Below are positions 1 through 6,046 of a stretch of 6,771 nucleotides of DNA, in pieces (within the stretch, counting starts at the first letter, position 1; every line of letters begins with the position of its first letter). Made by a program: the position numbers and the translations under genes. Source of the DNA: a bacterium (GTDB lineage: Bacteria; Patescibacteriota; Gracilibacteria; UBA1369; LOWO2-01-FULL-3). The stretch spans positions 1-6,771 of the forward strand of contig JAQBYK010000064.1 of NCBI GenBank assembly GCA_027622635.1, given 5' to 3'. The notes below the pieces were generated by a model, which did no database searches, was not told where the DNA came from, and worked only from the letters and a program-made list of their open reading frames with translations.

Positions 1-15
1 CAATATACATCATAC

Positions 16-49
16 AAAAAAAGTCCGACCTTGGAAAGGCCGGACTTTT
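16..49 (-). terminator. Intrinsic terminator of the pilus cluster
   Basis: Read on the minus strand, AAAAGTCCG, a single C opposite A mismatch, CCTT, a 3-nt loop, AAGG and CGGACTTTT form a hairpin of 13 base pairs with one internal mismatch, followed by a run of seven T. The arms are at 19-32 and 36-49 and the T run corresponds to 16-22. It begins 15 bp beyond the prepilin stop codon. The other strand has only four T after the stem, so it should work mainly for minus-strand transcription. It marks the end of the pilus transcript. Confidence 0.92.
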
Positions 50-64
50 AGAATTAGGGTTAAA

Positions 65-652
65 CTACTGAAGCAACGCTAGGAAGCAAGCGGTGTCTCC
101 TGTTCCACCAGTACCAATTACCGGATTGGAAACATTCATCTGATCACAAGCAATATTTGAATTGTCATCTTCTTCAACTTTGATATAAACACCATAGGAA
201 TATTTAGTATCAGTCTTATCACTATACTTAATTATGCCATACATCTTATCACAAACAGTTAGTCCTTCTACTGCCGCATAAGCAGTATTAAAGTATGACG
301 CTGACCCGCCCTCTGACTCGCCCTCTGACTCGCCCCCTGAATCTGCTGAATACTGAGGATCAGTAGGGAACTTGCCACCAAAATTAGCTACATTATCTGC
401 AAACAGCTTGCCCCAGCCTGTAGATGTTTTTCCGGGATCTATACAGCCTGTAGCCTCTGTAAGACCACCAGAGAGGATCTGAGTTACCAAAAATCCAGAG
501 ATTTTCTGCACAGTAGCTATCCTTTGCGCATCTCGTCCTTTAGCCGGTGCGCCCAGCAGACTTGGCAGGAATGCCACAGCCAAAATACCGATGATCGCTA
601 TCACGATCAAAAGCTCGATCAGCGTGAAACCGAGTACTTTTTTAGTTTTCAT
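65..652 (-). CDS. Type IV prepilin / pilin-like protein with class III signal peptide
   Basis: This 195-residue protein is a type IV prepilin, the precursor of a pilus subunit. It has a short basic leader (MKTKKVLG), a prepilin peptidase site after Gly8 and then FTLIELLIVIAIIGILAVAFLP. After cleavage Phe is residue 1 and Glu (Glu13 of the precursor) is the conserved residue 5 that pairs with the neighbouring subunit. Residues 9-30 are the hydrophobic assembly helix. The globular part carries four cysteines (70, 134, 169, 189), enough for two disulfides, and the C-terminal pair 169-189 could enclose a D-region loop. Residues 104-118 are an acidic Gly/Ser/Glu stretch encoded by 12-bp tandem repeats. 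The gene starts 66 bp after pilC, at the first ATG before the leader, with no Shine-Dalgarno motif. It could be the major pilin or a minor pseudopilin; its place as the only pilin beside the assembly genes favours the major one. The family call is secure, the exact role is not. Confidence 0.93.
   Translation of the reverse strand: MKTKKVLGFTLIELLIVIAIIGILAVAFLPSLLGAPAKGRDAQRIATVQKISGFLVTQILSGGLTEATGCIDPGKTSTGWGKLFADNVANFGGKFPTDPQYSADSGGESEGESEGGSASYFNTAYAAVEGLTVCDKMYGIIKYSDKTDTKYSYGVYIKVEEDDNSNIACDQMNVSNPVIGTGGTGDTACFLALLQ
308..343 (-). repeat. 12-bp in-frame tandem repeat inside the prepilin gene
   Basis: On the coding strand GAGTCAGAGGGC occurs twice in direct succession, next to a degenerate third unit (GATTCAGGGGGC). 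They encode residues 104-115 as DSGG-ESEG-ESEG. Because the unit is 12 bp, gain or loss of copies would keep the reading frame and only lengthen or shorten a flexible acidic loop of the pilin. Confidence 0.85.
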
Positions 653-681
653 AAGAAATTGAGGTTAATTACTTTAACTCC

Positions 682-709
682 ATTTTAATCATCTATAAAA
701 AAAACTCAA
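682..709 (-). promoter_or_regulatory. Possible sigma70-type promoter for the prepilin gene
   Basis: In the 66-bp gap between pilC and the prepilin gene the minus strand reads TTGAGT (704-709, 4 of 6 matches to the -35 consensus), a 16-bp spacer containing a run of T, and TAAAAT (682-687, 5 of 6 to the -10). A transcript starting about 7 bp further on would have a leader of roughly 20-25 nt. TTGACT just upstream (709-714) is a better -35 but is 21 bp from the -10. A separate promoter would suit a structural subunit needed in large amounts. AT-rich DNA yields such matches by chance, so this is tentative. Confidence 0.35.
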
Positions 710-718
710 GTCAATCTG

Positions 719-1960
719 TTAAGCGTTGCTTGAAATATCGGAAAGCTTCATGATCGGCAACATGATTGCGGCCACGATTAATCCCACGGATAAGCCAATA
801 ACGATCAATATCACGGGCTCAATGATCTTGGAAATACCCGCCACCGCGGTGTCAACTTCATCTTCATAAAACGCCGCAACCTTGGCTGAGATCTCTCCCA
901 ACTGGGCGGTTTTCTCACCAACATCTATCATATTTACAAGCATTGGAGGAAAAAGATAACTGTCATTTAGATTCTCCGCCAAAGGTATTCCTTGCTTCAT
1001 ATCTTCAACCGCAAGCATCAGTCTTTTGCGATATACCTCGTTACCAATGGAGTTTGCGGTGATTTCAAGAGTATCGATTATCGTAACATTACTATCAAGT
1101 AAGTTACTTAGAGACCTCGCAAATCGTGACAAATAAGCCTTTTGAAACAACATTCCAAATATAGGAATCCGTAGTTTGACAGTATCCATGGTATACCGCC
1201 CGGTTTCAGTCTTTTTAAACATAATGAATGCCCCAACCAGCACGATAATTCCGAGCATCAAGGTCAACTTTTCATTTATAAGGAAATCACTCATTCCTAC
1301 AACTATCCTTGTAATCAAAGGTAGTTCACTGCCGGTTGATGCAAAAAGGTCGGTCAATTTAGGAATAACAAGCACCATCATCGCAACAATAACGGCAATC
1401 AATAGTAGAAAAATCACAATCGGATAAATCATCGCACTCTTAACCTTCGATTTAATGCTGTATGCCTTCTCGGCATCACTCGCAAGATTATCCAGGACTT
1501 GGGTCAATTGGCCGGCAGCTTCACCTGATTGCACCATTCCAACCTCGGCCTCGGCAAATATCTTATCAAACTTTGCCATACCCTTTGAAAGACTTCCTCC
1601 ACCTTCAATATCTTTAGACAGTTGTTCGACAATCATCTTAAGTCTGGGGCTTTTTTCCAGTTGCGCCACTAATGACTGCAGCGCTTTAACCATCGGAATG
1701 CCCGCATTAATCATTACTCCAAGTAGATGAAAGAAATTTGCCTTATCTTTTACCTTAACAGCGGATCTTGATATGAAGTAAAGATTTATTCTTTGGAATA
1801 AGCCGGTTTTATTTTCTTTAGATTTATCCTTAGCTTTGTCTATGTCTTCGGTATCAGACTCAACAATATTTAGGACCGTATGATCTTTCGATATGCTTTG
1901 GCCTTTAATTGCAAAGCTTTCTGTCCCCGTGGATGCAAAATCTTTTTTTTCTTCGGGCAT
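719..1960 (-). CDS. pilC: Type IV pilus inner-membrane platform protein PilC (GspF family)
   Basis: This 413-residue protein is the polytopic platform that couples the cytoplasmic ATPase to pilin insertion. It has the family layout of two GspF/T2SF repeats. The first covers about residues 73-198, with FFHLLGVMINAGIPMVKAL and MVQSGEAAGQL. The second covers about 275-403, with RFARSLSNLLDSNVTIIDTLEI and MIDVGEKTAQLGEI, matching the first in position. Predicted membrane helices are at about 177-200, 231-248 and 378-403. The N-terminal 55 residues are charged and low in complexity and should be cytoplasmic. Length is normal for the family. The start ATG lies 1 nt after the stop of the ATPase gene (GAATAAAATG), with no Shine-Dalgarno motif, so translation is probably coupled to pilB. 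Confidence 0.95.
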   Translation of the reverse strand: MPEEKKDFASTGTESFAIKGQSISKDHTVLNIVESDTEDIDKAKDKSKENKTGLFQRINLYFISRSAVKVKDKANFFHLLGVMINAGIPMVKALQSLVAQLEKSPRLKMIVEQLSKDIEGGGSLSKGMAKFDKIFAEAEVGMVQSGEAAGQLTQVLDNLASDAEKAYSIKSKVKSAMIYPIVIFLLLIAVIVAMMVLVIPKLTDLFASTGSELPLITRIVVGMSDFLINEKLTLMLGIIVLVGAFIMFKKTETGRYTMDTVKLRIPIFGMLFQKAYLSRFARSLSNLLDSNVTIIDTLEITANSIGNEVYRKRLMLAVEDMKQGIPLAENLNDSYLFPPMLVNMIDVGEKTAQLGEISAKVAAFYEDEVDTAVAGISKIIEPVILIVIGLSVGLIVAAIMLPIMKLSDISSNA

Positions 1961-1961
1961 T

Positions 1962-3512
1962 TTATTCGGCTTTACGTGCTACACGATATACTTCATCAAG
2001 AGAGGTCATTCCCTCGAGAGCCTTGATGATTCCGGCTTGTTCAAGGGTGATCATTCCATTTTTTTGAGCGGCTACCTGGATATCCATCACACTCGCGGAA
2101 GCTTCGATAAGTTTTCTAAGCTCATTATTCATTCTAAATACTTCATAAAGACCAACTCGACCTTTATATCCAACTTTGCCACATTCTTCACACCCTACAG
2201 GTTCAAAAAACTCAAGTTTTTCAGCTAGGGCAGGGTCAACTTCACCTTCTACTTTTATGCTTCCAAGCGCGTTTTTGACTAACTCTATTAAATCCGGGGA
2301 GGTCTCAGCCGGCTTTTTACATTTCTCGCAAAGTCTGCGAACCAACCTCTGAGCAATAATCAATTCAATTGTAGAAGTTATCAAATATGGTTGAATCCCC
2401 ATATTTATAATACGAGTGATCGACTCAACAGCACTATTGGTATGAAGCGTAGAAAAAACAAGGTGACCTGTAAGAGCGGCTTCAATGGCAGTTGTGCCGG
2501 TTTCTTTATCACGGATCTCACCAACCATGATAATGTCCGGATCCTGACGAAGGGCACATCTCATGCCGGATGCAAAATCGTACTCAATGTCATGATGAAC
2601 CTGACTTTGATTAAGTCCATCCAGACCGATTTCAACCGGATCTTCAATAGTCATAATATTAACATCAGGCTTATTCAAGCGGGTCAAACAAGCATAAAGA
2701 GTGGTTGTTTTACCTGATCCGGTAGGTCCGGTATTGATTAGGATCCCATTAGGGGACTGAAGTGCGTCTTCAAGATTTTTGAGGCCGATACCTGTAATAC
2801 CCAGGACATCCAGAGAAGGGATCTTCTTTGATTTATCCTGGATACGCATAACGATCTTTTCTCCATTTACAGTCGGCAAGGTGGAAACACGAAGGTCCAT
2901 CTCACGCCCTTCTTTAGTGGTAACTTCCGCACGTCCATCTTGTGGGAGCCTTTGTTCATCAATCTTGAGATTAGACATAATCTTAACACGAGAAACGACA
3001 GCCGGATGTAGATTGTTTGGGTATTCAACAACAATATGAAGTACACCATCGATACGATAACGGATTCGAACATGGGTTTCCTGTGGCTCAATATGAATAT
3101 CACTACTTCCACCATCAAGAGCATAACTAATGGCAATCATCACAAGTTGAGGAATATTTGCGGCAAGAACGCTGTCTTGCAGTTGTTTTAATGTTGCGGC
3201 CAGTTCTTCTTTTGTGGGAGCTATTTTTGCCGGCGGAGCGGGAGTTTCAGCGGGTGCTGCCGCAGTTGCGGCAGGTGCACTGGTAGCAGGTTGAGTAGCG
3301 GGAGCCGATGCTGCTGCTTGTTGAGCTGGTACTGCTGGAACCGCAGGAATTGCAACTACAGCAGGAACTGGAGCTACGGCTGGCGCGCCAGCAACGGGTG
3401 CTGCCGCTTGTCCTTCAGCCTGAGGAACTTGAACTGTTTGCACAGAAGCTTGCTGAGTCGTTGTGACCTGCTGTGTTGAAGCACCAGATTGTTGAACTTG
3501 GGCGTCTGCCAT
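1962..3512 (-). CDS. pilB: Type IV pilus assembly ATPase PilB (GspE family), N-terminal domain replaced by Ala/Pro-rich tail
   Basis: This 516-residue protein is the secretion ATPase that powers pilus extension from the cytoplasmic face. The core is complete: N2-type domain from about residue 105 (GGSSDIHIEP at 134-143, RLPQDGRAEV at 188-197), Walker A GPTGSGKT (262-269), Asp box TIEDPVE (288-294), Walker B DPDIIMVGEIRD (324-335) and His box TGHLVFSTLHTN (348-359). Cys395/Cys398 and Cys441/Cys444 form the four-cysteine zinc site typical of PilB/GspE and absent from the retraction ATPase PilT. The usual N-terminal MshEN/N1 domain is missing. Residues 1-98 are instead Gln/Thr-rich and then Ala/Pro/Val-rich. 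The start overlaps the pilO stop by 1 nt (TAATG), a hallmark of translational coupling. Function is secure; the tail's role is unknown. Confidence 0.95.
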   Translation of the reverse strand: MADAQVQQSGASTQQVTTTQQASVQTVQVPQAEGQAAAPVAGAPAVAPVPAVVAIPAVPAVPAQQAAASAPATQPATSAPAATAAAPAETPAPPAKIAPTKEELAATLKQLQDSVLAANIPQLVMIAISYALDGGSSDIHIEPQETHVRIRYRIDGVLHIVVEYPNNLHPAVVSRVKIMSNLKIDEQRLPQDGRAEVTTKEGREMDLRVSTLPTVNGEKIVMRIQDKSKKIPSLDVLGITGIGLKNLEDALQSPNGILINTGPTGSGKTTTLYACLTRLNKPDVNIMTIEDPVEIGLDGLNQSQVHHDIEYDFASGMRCALRQDPDIIMVGEIRDKETGTTAIEAALTGHLVFSTLHTNSAVESITRIINMGIQPYLITSTIELIIAQRLVRRLCEKCKKPAETSPDLIELVKNALGSIKVEGEVDPALAEKLEFFEPVGCEECGKVGYKGRVGLYEVFRMNNELRKLIEASASVMDIQVAAQKNGMITLEQAGIIKALEGMTSLDEVYRVARKAE

Positions 3513-4129
3513 TAGGTGTTTTGAAAATATGCATTTATTTGTACGGAAAAATTGATATTTTCGACTTTTGTTTTTCCATCACTATTCTCAAAGTTAAGTC
3601 GAATTGATGAAATATCCATTAGTCGTACATTGTCATCAAGGCTTCCGGAATTCTCCATCAAATGAAGAAATTTCGTAAAATTATCACTGGAACTCCTTAT
3701 ATTCATGCGAACCGGCAATATGGAATAATCTGTCATAACTAACGGATTTTGAAAGTCCAGATTAGAAACTTCAAATGCCTTACTTTTGCTAGCCAATTCT
3801 TTTTCATATTGGTCGATTTGACGTGTCAAAGCGGTGTATTCGTCCGAAACAGGAAAAACGGTCGCGATTCTTTGCTCAATTTCCTTGTTTTGCTGATCAA
3901 ACGCAGCTTTCTTTGATTCATAAATCGATTTTTCATCACTTTCTTTCTCTCTCAAATCCAATAACAAAGCTTGATTATTTTTCACCCCTTCCTTTGCATG
4001 GTCGAGTTCCTGCCATTTCATATAGGAAAAATAAGAAATACCCAAAGCAAATACGAGGCATAAAAGAAGATATGATCTCAATTGCAGCTTCTGCCTTCGT
4101 TCCATCATTCTATAAGAAGTATTAGCCAT
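3512..4129 (-). CDS. pilO: PilO-like type IV pilus alignment protein
   Basis: This 205-residue protein fits PilO, the bitopic inner-membrane protein that pairs with PilN in the alignment subcomplex. It has a short basic cytoplasmic N-terminus (MERRQKLQLR), one membrane helix at about 19-37 and a heptad-like charged coiled coil at about 40-118. The C-terminal domain (about 120-205) has the alternating strand-helix-strand pattern of a ferredoxin-like fold, with VRMNIRSSSDNFTKFLHLMENSG resembling the PilO strand/helix. Sequence conservation in this family is low, so the call rests on architecture plus position between a PilN-like gene and pilB. It begins 8 nt after the preceding gene and overlaps pilB by 1 nt. 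No Shine-Dalgarno motif is visible. An equivalent GspM-type protein is the alternative. Confidence 0.75.
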   Translation of the reverse strand: MANTSYRMMERRQKLQLRSYLLLCLVFALGISYFSYMKWQELDHAKEGVKNNQALLLDLREKESDEKSIYESKKAAFDQQNKEIEQRIATVFPVSDEYTALTRQIDQYEKELASKSKAFEVSNLDFQNPLVMTDYSILPVRMNIRSSSDNFTKFLHLMENSGSLDDNVRLMDISSIRLNFENSDGKTKVENINFSVQINAYFQNT

Positions 4130-4137
4130 GTTTATTA

Positions 4138-5490
4138 TTAGTTAAGCAAAAATTCGGGAATCTCCGCATCCTGGACAACTTCCTGCGATTGCAAGGGGTC
4201 GCCTTCTTCCTCAAGGTCTAGGGATAAGCGTATACTGGCGGTATAGCCACTCTCTAACGATCCACTCTTGGAAAATGCGTGCATTTCACCGTTGCTGAAA
4301 AGCTCAGAACGATTAAGCTCATCAATCAAGTCGGCAATCATAGTAAAATTTTGAGTATCAATAGTCTTTGTTTCACCCATTATAGAGATGTTTCGGGCTT
4401 CAGAATCAAAGTCATAACTTGTATATCGAACACCTCCCAAATCTTCATAGTAATTCTCGGTATAATGTCGATCCACCGTAGTAGTTCGCAGGTCGATCTC
4501 GTTAATAATGTCAGACCATTTAATGCGGGCATTTTTAATTGTTTGAATAATACTAAGATCATTTACAATCAAAGAATTAACTTTTTTGATTAGATTGTAG
4601 ATTTCCTCGTCTGTTAATGCATCAAAATCAGTTTGAACAAGGACACCGTTTAATCCGGAATTGCCTATCAATCTTGATATTTGACTGTAATTTTTGAATT
4701 CTCTTTTTGCAGCCGAGTCTGCACTATTTGCCAAAGCTGCTGTTTTCTCATTTAGACCGGTTTGAAGTTCGGTTTGATATAGGCCTATTAATTCGTAGGA
4801 TGAAGCAGAATCATCGATCTGATCTGCGTCACCACCAAAGAAGAATGATTTGAGTGATTTGCTTTTACCGGTATCTACAAGTGGAGCGGTAAAGCTTTCA
4901 GTTAATTTACCCCTTGCTGCGATAAATGACTCCTTAAGTCCCGGTTTGAGAATGGCCATATTTGAAACAGCCTGACTCTTTTCAGTGTTTGAAGATGTTT
5001 GACTGTTTGCTATATCATAATTTTGGATATAGAAATCACCATCAAAACTAAATTTATCTAAGTATGCCTTAGCCTGGAGATACTTACTCAGATTTAGATT
5101 GGTTTGTAGAGTAATGATTTCCGCATTACTTGCCGCTATCTCCTTGGAAACATTTGAAAAGCCAAATTTTTCATTAAAAAAGTCTAATTTATCTGTAAAT
5201 TGTGAGCCAAAAAAAGCTAGTGAAGCAAGGCCAGCCAAAAATATTAGAATGAAAAGAGCCCTGAAAATAGCCAAAGCTATGCTTTTTGGGGGTTGCATTT
5301 CTTCCAGAACAGATTTGTCTATATCCGGAACATAATTTTTTTGAGCTCCTTCGCCGGTCTCTGTAGAAACGATGTTTTTTATCATTTCAGCGTTATCATC
5401 AAATGCAGGAACCACTTCTTGTGGACTGGCAACAGGAGTTTGACTGGTAACAGTGATGGCCGGTGTTTCTGCACTATTTGGATCTGCCAT
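4138..5490 (-). CDS. Large PilN-like membrane protein, first gene of the pilus operon
   Basis: This 450-residue protein has a soluble acidic N-terminus (1-68, likely cytoplasmic), a single membrane helix at about 71-95, a long mostly helical extracytoplasmic middle (about 110-335) and a C-terminal domain at about 350-428. In the last, YTSYDFDSEARNISIMGET, then TIADLIDELNRSELFSN-like helix residues (383-400) and YTASIRLSLDL, resemble the strand-helix-strand fold of PilN. With PilO encoded 8 nt downstream, the best reading is a PilN equivalent forming a PilN-PilO heterodimer. It is more than twice the roughly 180-220 residues usual for PilN. The short N-terminal Asn-Leu-Leu-Pro-type segment that binds PilM is not evident, and no pilM is nearby. 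The start is the first ATG after a good promoter. Membership is inferred from architecture and context. Confidence 0.65.
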   Translation of the reverse strand: MADPNSAETPAITVTSQTPVASPQEVVPAFDDNAEMIKNIVSTETGEGAQKNYVPDIDKSVLEEMQPPKSIALAIFRALFILIFLAGLASLAFFGSQFTDKLDFFNEKFGFSNVSKEIAASNAEIITLQTNLNLSKYLQAKAYLDKFSFDGDFYIQNYDIANSQTSSNTEKSQAVSNMAILKPGLKESFIAARGKLTESFTAPLVDTGKSKSLKSFFFGGDADQIDDSASSYELIGLYQTELQTGLNEKTAALANSADSAAKREFKNYSQISRLIGNSGLNGVLVQTDFDALTDEEIYNLIKKVNSLIVNDLSIIQTIKNARIKWSDIINEIDLRTTTVDRHYTENYYEDLGGVRYTSYDFDSEARNISIMGETKTIDTQNFTMIADLIDELNRSELFSNGEMHAFSKSGSLESGYTASIRLSLDLEEEGDPLQSQEVVQDAEIPEFLLN

Positions 5491-5512
5491 TTTTTATTTT
5501 TATATTCCCTAC

Positions 5513-5541
5513 ATTGTAACAGATTTTAGGCAAATCGTAAA
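5513..5541 (-). promoter_or_regulatory. Extended -10 promoter of the pilus operon
   Basis: The minus strand reads TTTACG (5536-5541, 4 of 6 to the -35 consensus), a 17-bp spacer ending in TGT, and TACAAT (5513-5518, 5 of 6 to the -10), so TGTTACAAT is an extended -10. Transcription would begin near 5505-5507, leaving a leader of only about 15-17 nt before the ATG at 5490. That leader is almost purely A/T and has no ribosome-binding motif; the nearest AGGGA lies 15 nt from the ATG at the presumed start site. This is the best promoter in the window and is placed correctly for the pilN-like/pilO/pilB/pilC operon. Confidence 0.6.
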
Positions 5542-5599
5542 GGGGGAAGAGGGGAAAATAGGGATAATTATTTGCGATCCGAATAAGAATCTGAGCCAC

Positions 5600-5681
5600 G
5601 CACTTGCAACAACAATACTTTCTTGTTGTGATCTCGGGCCGGCCCGAGACGAGACAATATTTCCGTTTTTTGTCTCGGAAA
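5600..5681. repeat. Structured 82-bp repeat unit, copy A
   Basis: This unit starts with GCACTTGC and contains three consecutive inverted repeats. Arms ACAACAA/TTGTTGT (5609-5615, 5623-5629) flank a 7-nt loop. Then comes the perfect 18-bp palindrome TCTCGGGCCGGCCCGAGA (5632-5649). Arms CGAGACAA/TTGTCTCG (5650-5657, 5670-5677) flank a 12-nt loop. It matches copy B at 69 of 82 positions with no gaps. An AAGTGC at 5705-5710 can pair with the opening GCACTT, closing the unit into a cloverleaf-like shape. It lies about 60 bp upstream of the pilus operon's -35 box. It is not recognisable as a known RNA family, tRNA, attC site or CRISPR repeat. Confidence 0.85.
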
Positions 5682-5712
5682 AACTGCATTTCGAACTAGA
5701 ATCTAAGTGCCC

Positions 5713-5794
5713 GCACTTGCAACAACAACACTTTCTTGTTGTGATCTCGTAACGTTACGAGATGAGACAATGTTCTCGGTTTTTGTCTTGGAAA
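5713..5794. repeat. Structured 82-bp repeat unit, copy B
   Basis: This is the second copy, displaced by 113 bp from copy A, with the same order of elements. Hairpin one is ACAACAA/TTGTTGT (5722-5728, 5736-5742). Next is the perfect palindrome ATCTCGTAACGTTACGAGAT (5744-5763). Hairpin three is TGAGACAA/TTGTCTTG (5763-5770, 5783-5790), again with a 12-nt loop. Six of the 13 differences from copy A fall in the palindrome core and form three symmetric pairs, so the dyad is kept while the sequence changes. Similarity stops just after GGAAA, which marks the right end of the unit. Confidence 0.85.
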
Positions 5795-6000
5795 CCAATT
5801 CGTCAATCCTACTTTCATAGATCTACGGCAAAATCGCTTAGCGACGATCCTGAAATCATTCCAAGGGGGGTGCGCATCCATGCGAAATCTAAGATCAATA
5901 CCCGCAAAGTCGTGGTCATCTACGAGATTTTAAATTGTCCGTGCGGACGAATCAAGAAGTAAAAGCCAATCCCGTCAACACAGTGTTTTGAGCACAAACC
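5795..6000. other. Gene-free stretch with small inverted repeats
   Basis: No convincing protein gene or known RNA is seen here. Several short perfect inverted repeats occur: TCGC-TTA-GCGA (5834-5844), CGCAT-CC-ATGCG (5873-5884), GTCCG-TG-CGGAC (5937-5948) and AACAC-A-GTGTT (5977-5987). Loops of one to three bases make some of these better DNA dyads than RNA hairpins. The stretch may be part of the same structured element as the 82-bp repeats or simply spacer; the sequence alone does not decide. Confidence 0.4.
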
Positions 6001-6046
6001 ATCAAATCAATCCACCATCAATCAATCCACCATCAATCAATCCACC
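6001..6046. repeat. Three tandem copies of a 15-bp unit
   Basis: The unit ATCAATCAATCCACC occurs at 6017-6031 and 6032-6046. A first copy at 6001-6016 carries one extra A. ATCA is itself repeated within the unit. It lies outside any gene, about 90 bp past the L7/L12 terminator, and is a simple minisatellite likely to vary in copy number between strains. Confidence 0.9.

Noticed and set aside
1176..2228. Long plus-strand open frames opposite pilC and pilB
   Set aside because: They are antisense to genes with complete, conserved domains and have no family resemblance of their own.
1962..3512. Assignment as the retraction ATPase PilT
   Set aside because: The four-cysteine zinc site (395/398, 441/444) and the C-terminal region are of the PilB/GspE type, which PilT lacks.
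5600..5794. CRISPR array
   Set aside because: There are only two 82-bp units 31 bp apart, with internal hairpins and no cas gene. The unit is far longer than a CRISPR repeat.
5600..5794. Integron attC sites or known structured RNA (tmRNA, RNase P RNA, tRNA)
   Set aside because: The paired RYYYAAC/GTTRRRY core boxes are not found in both copies. None of the conserved sequence blocks of tmRNA or RNase P RNA, and no tRNA arm pattern with T-loop and acceptor end, could be found.
5696..5881. Minus-strand frame across copy B, whose segment RDHNKKVLLLQVR also appears in copy A
   Set aside because: The shared peptide follows simply from the DNA repeat. Differences between copies are not concentrated at third codon positions but are paired in the palindromes, which fits structure and not protein coding.
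5762..5962. Plus-strand open frame of 66 codons, with a possible GTG start at 5870 after a G-rich stretch, ending in NCPCGRIKK
   Set aside because: It begins inside repeat copy B, has no recognisable family and runs through several inverted repeats. The G-rich stretch overlaps the GTG rather than sitting at ribosome-binding distance. A chance frame is more likely; conservation in a relative would change this.
5951..5978. Minus-strand TTGACG followed by a weak -10 (TTGATT) as a promoter within the spacer
   Set aside because: The -10 matches at only 3 of 6 positions and no gene or clear RNA follows before the pilus promoter.
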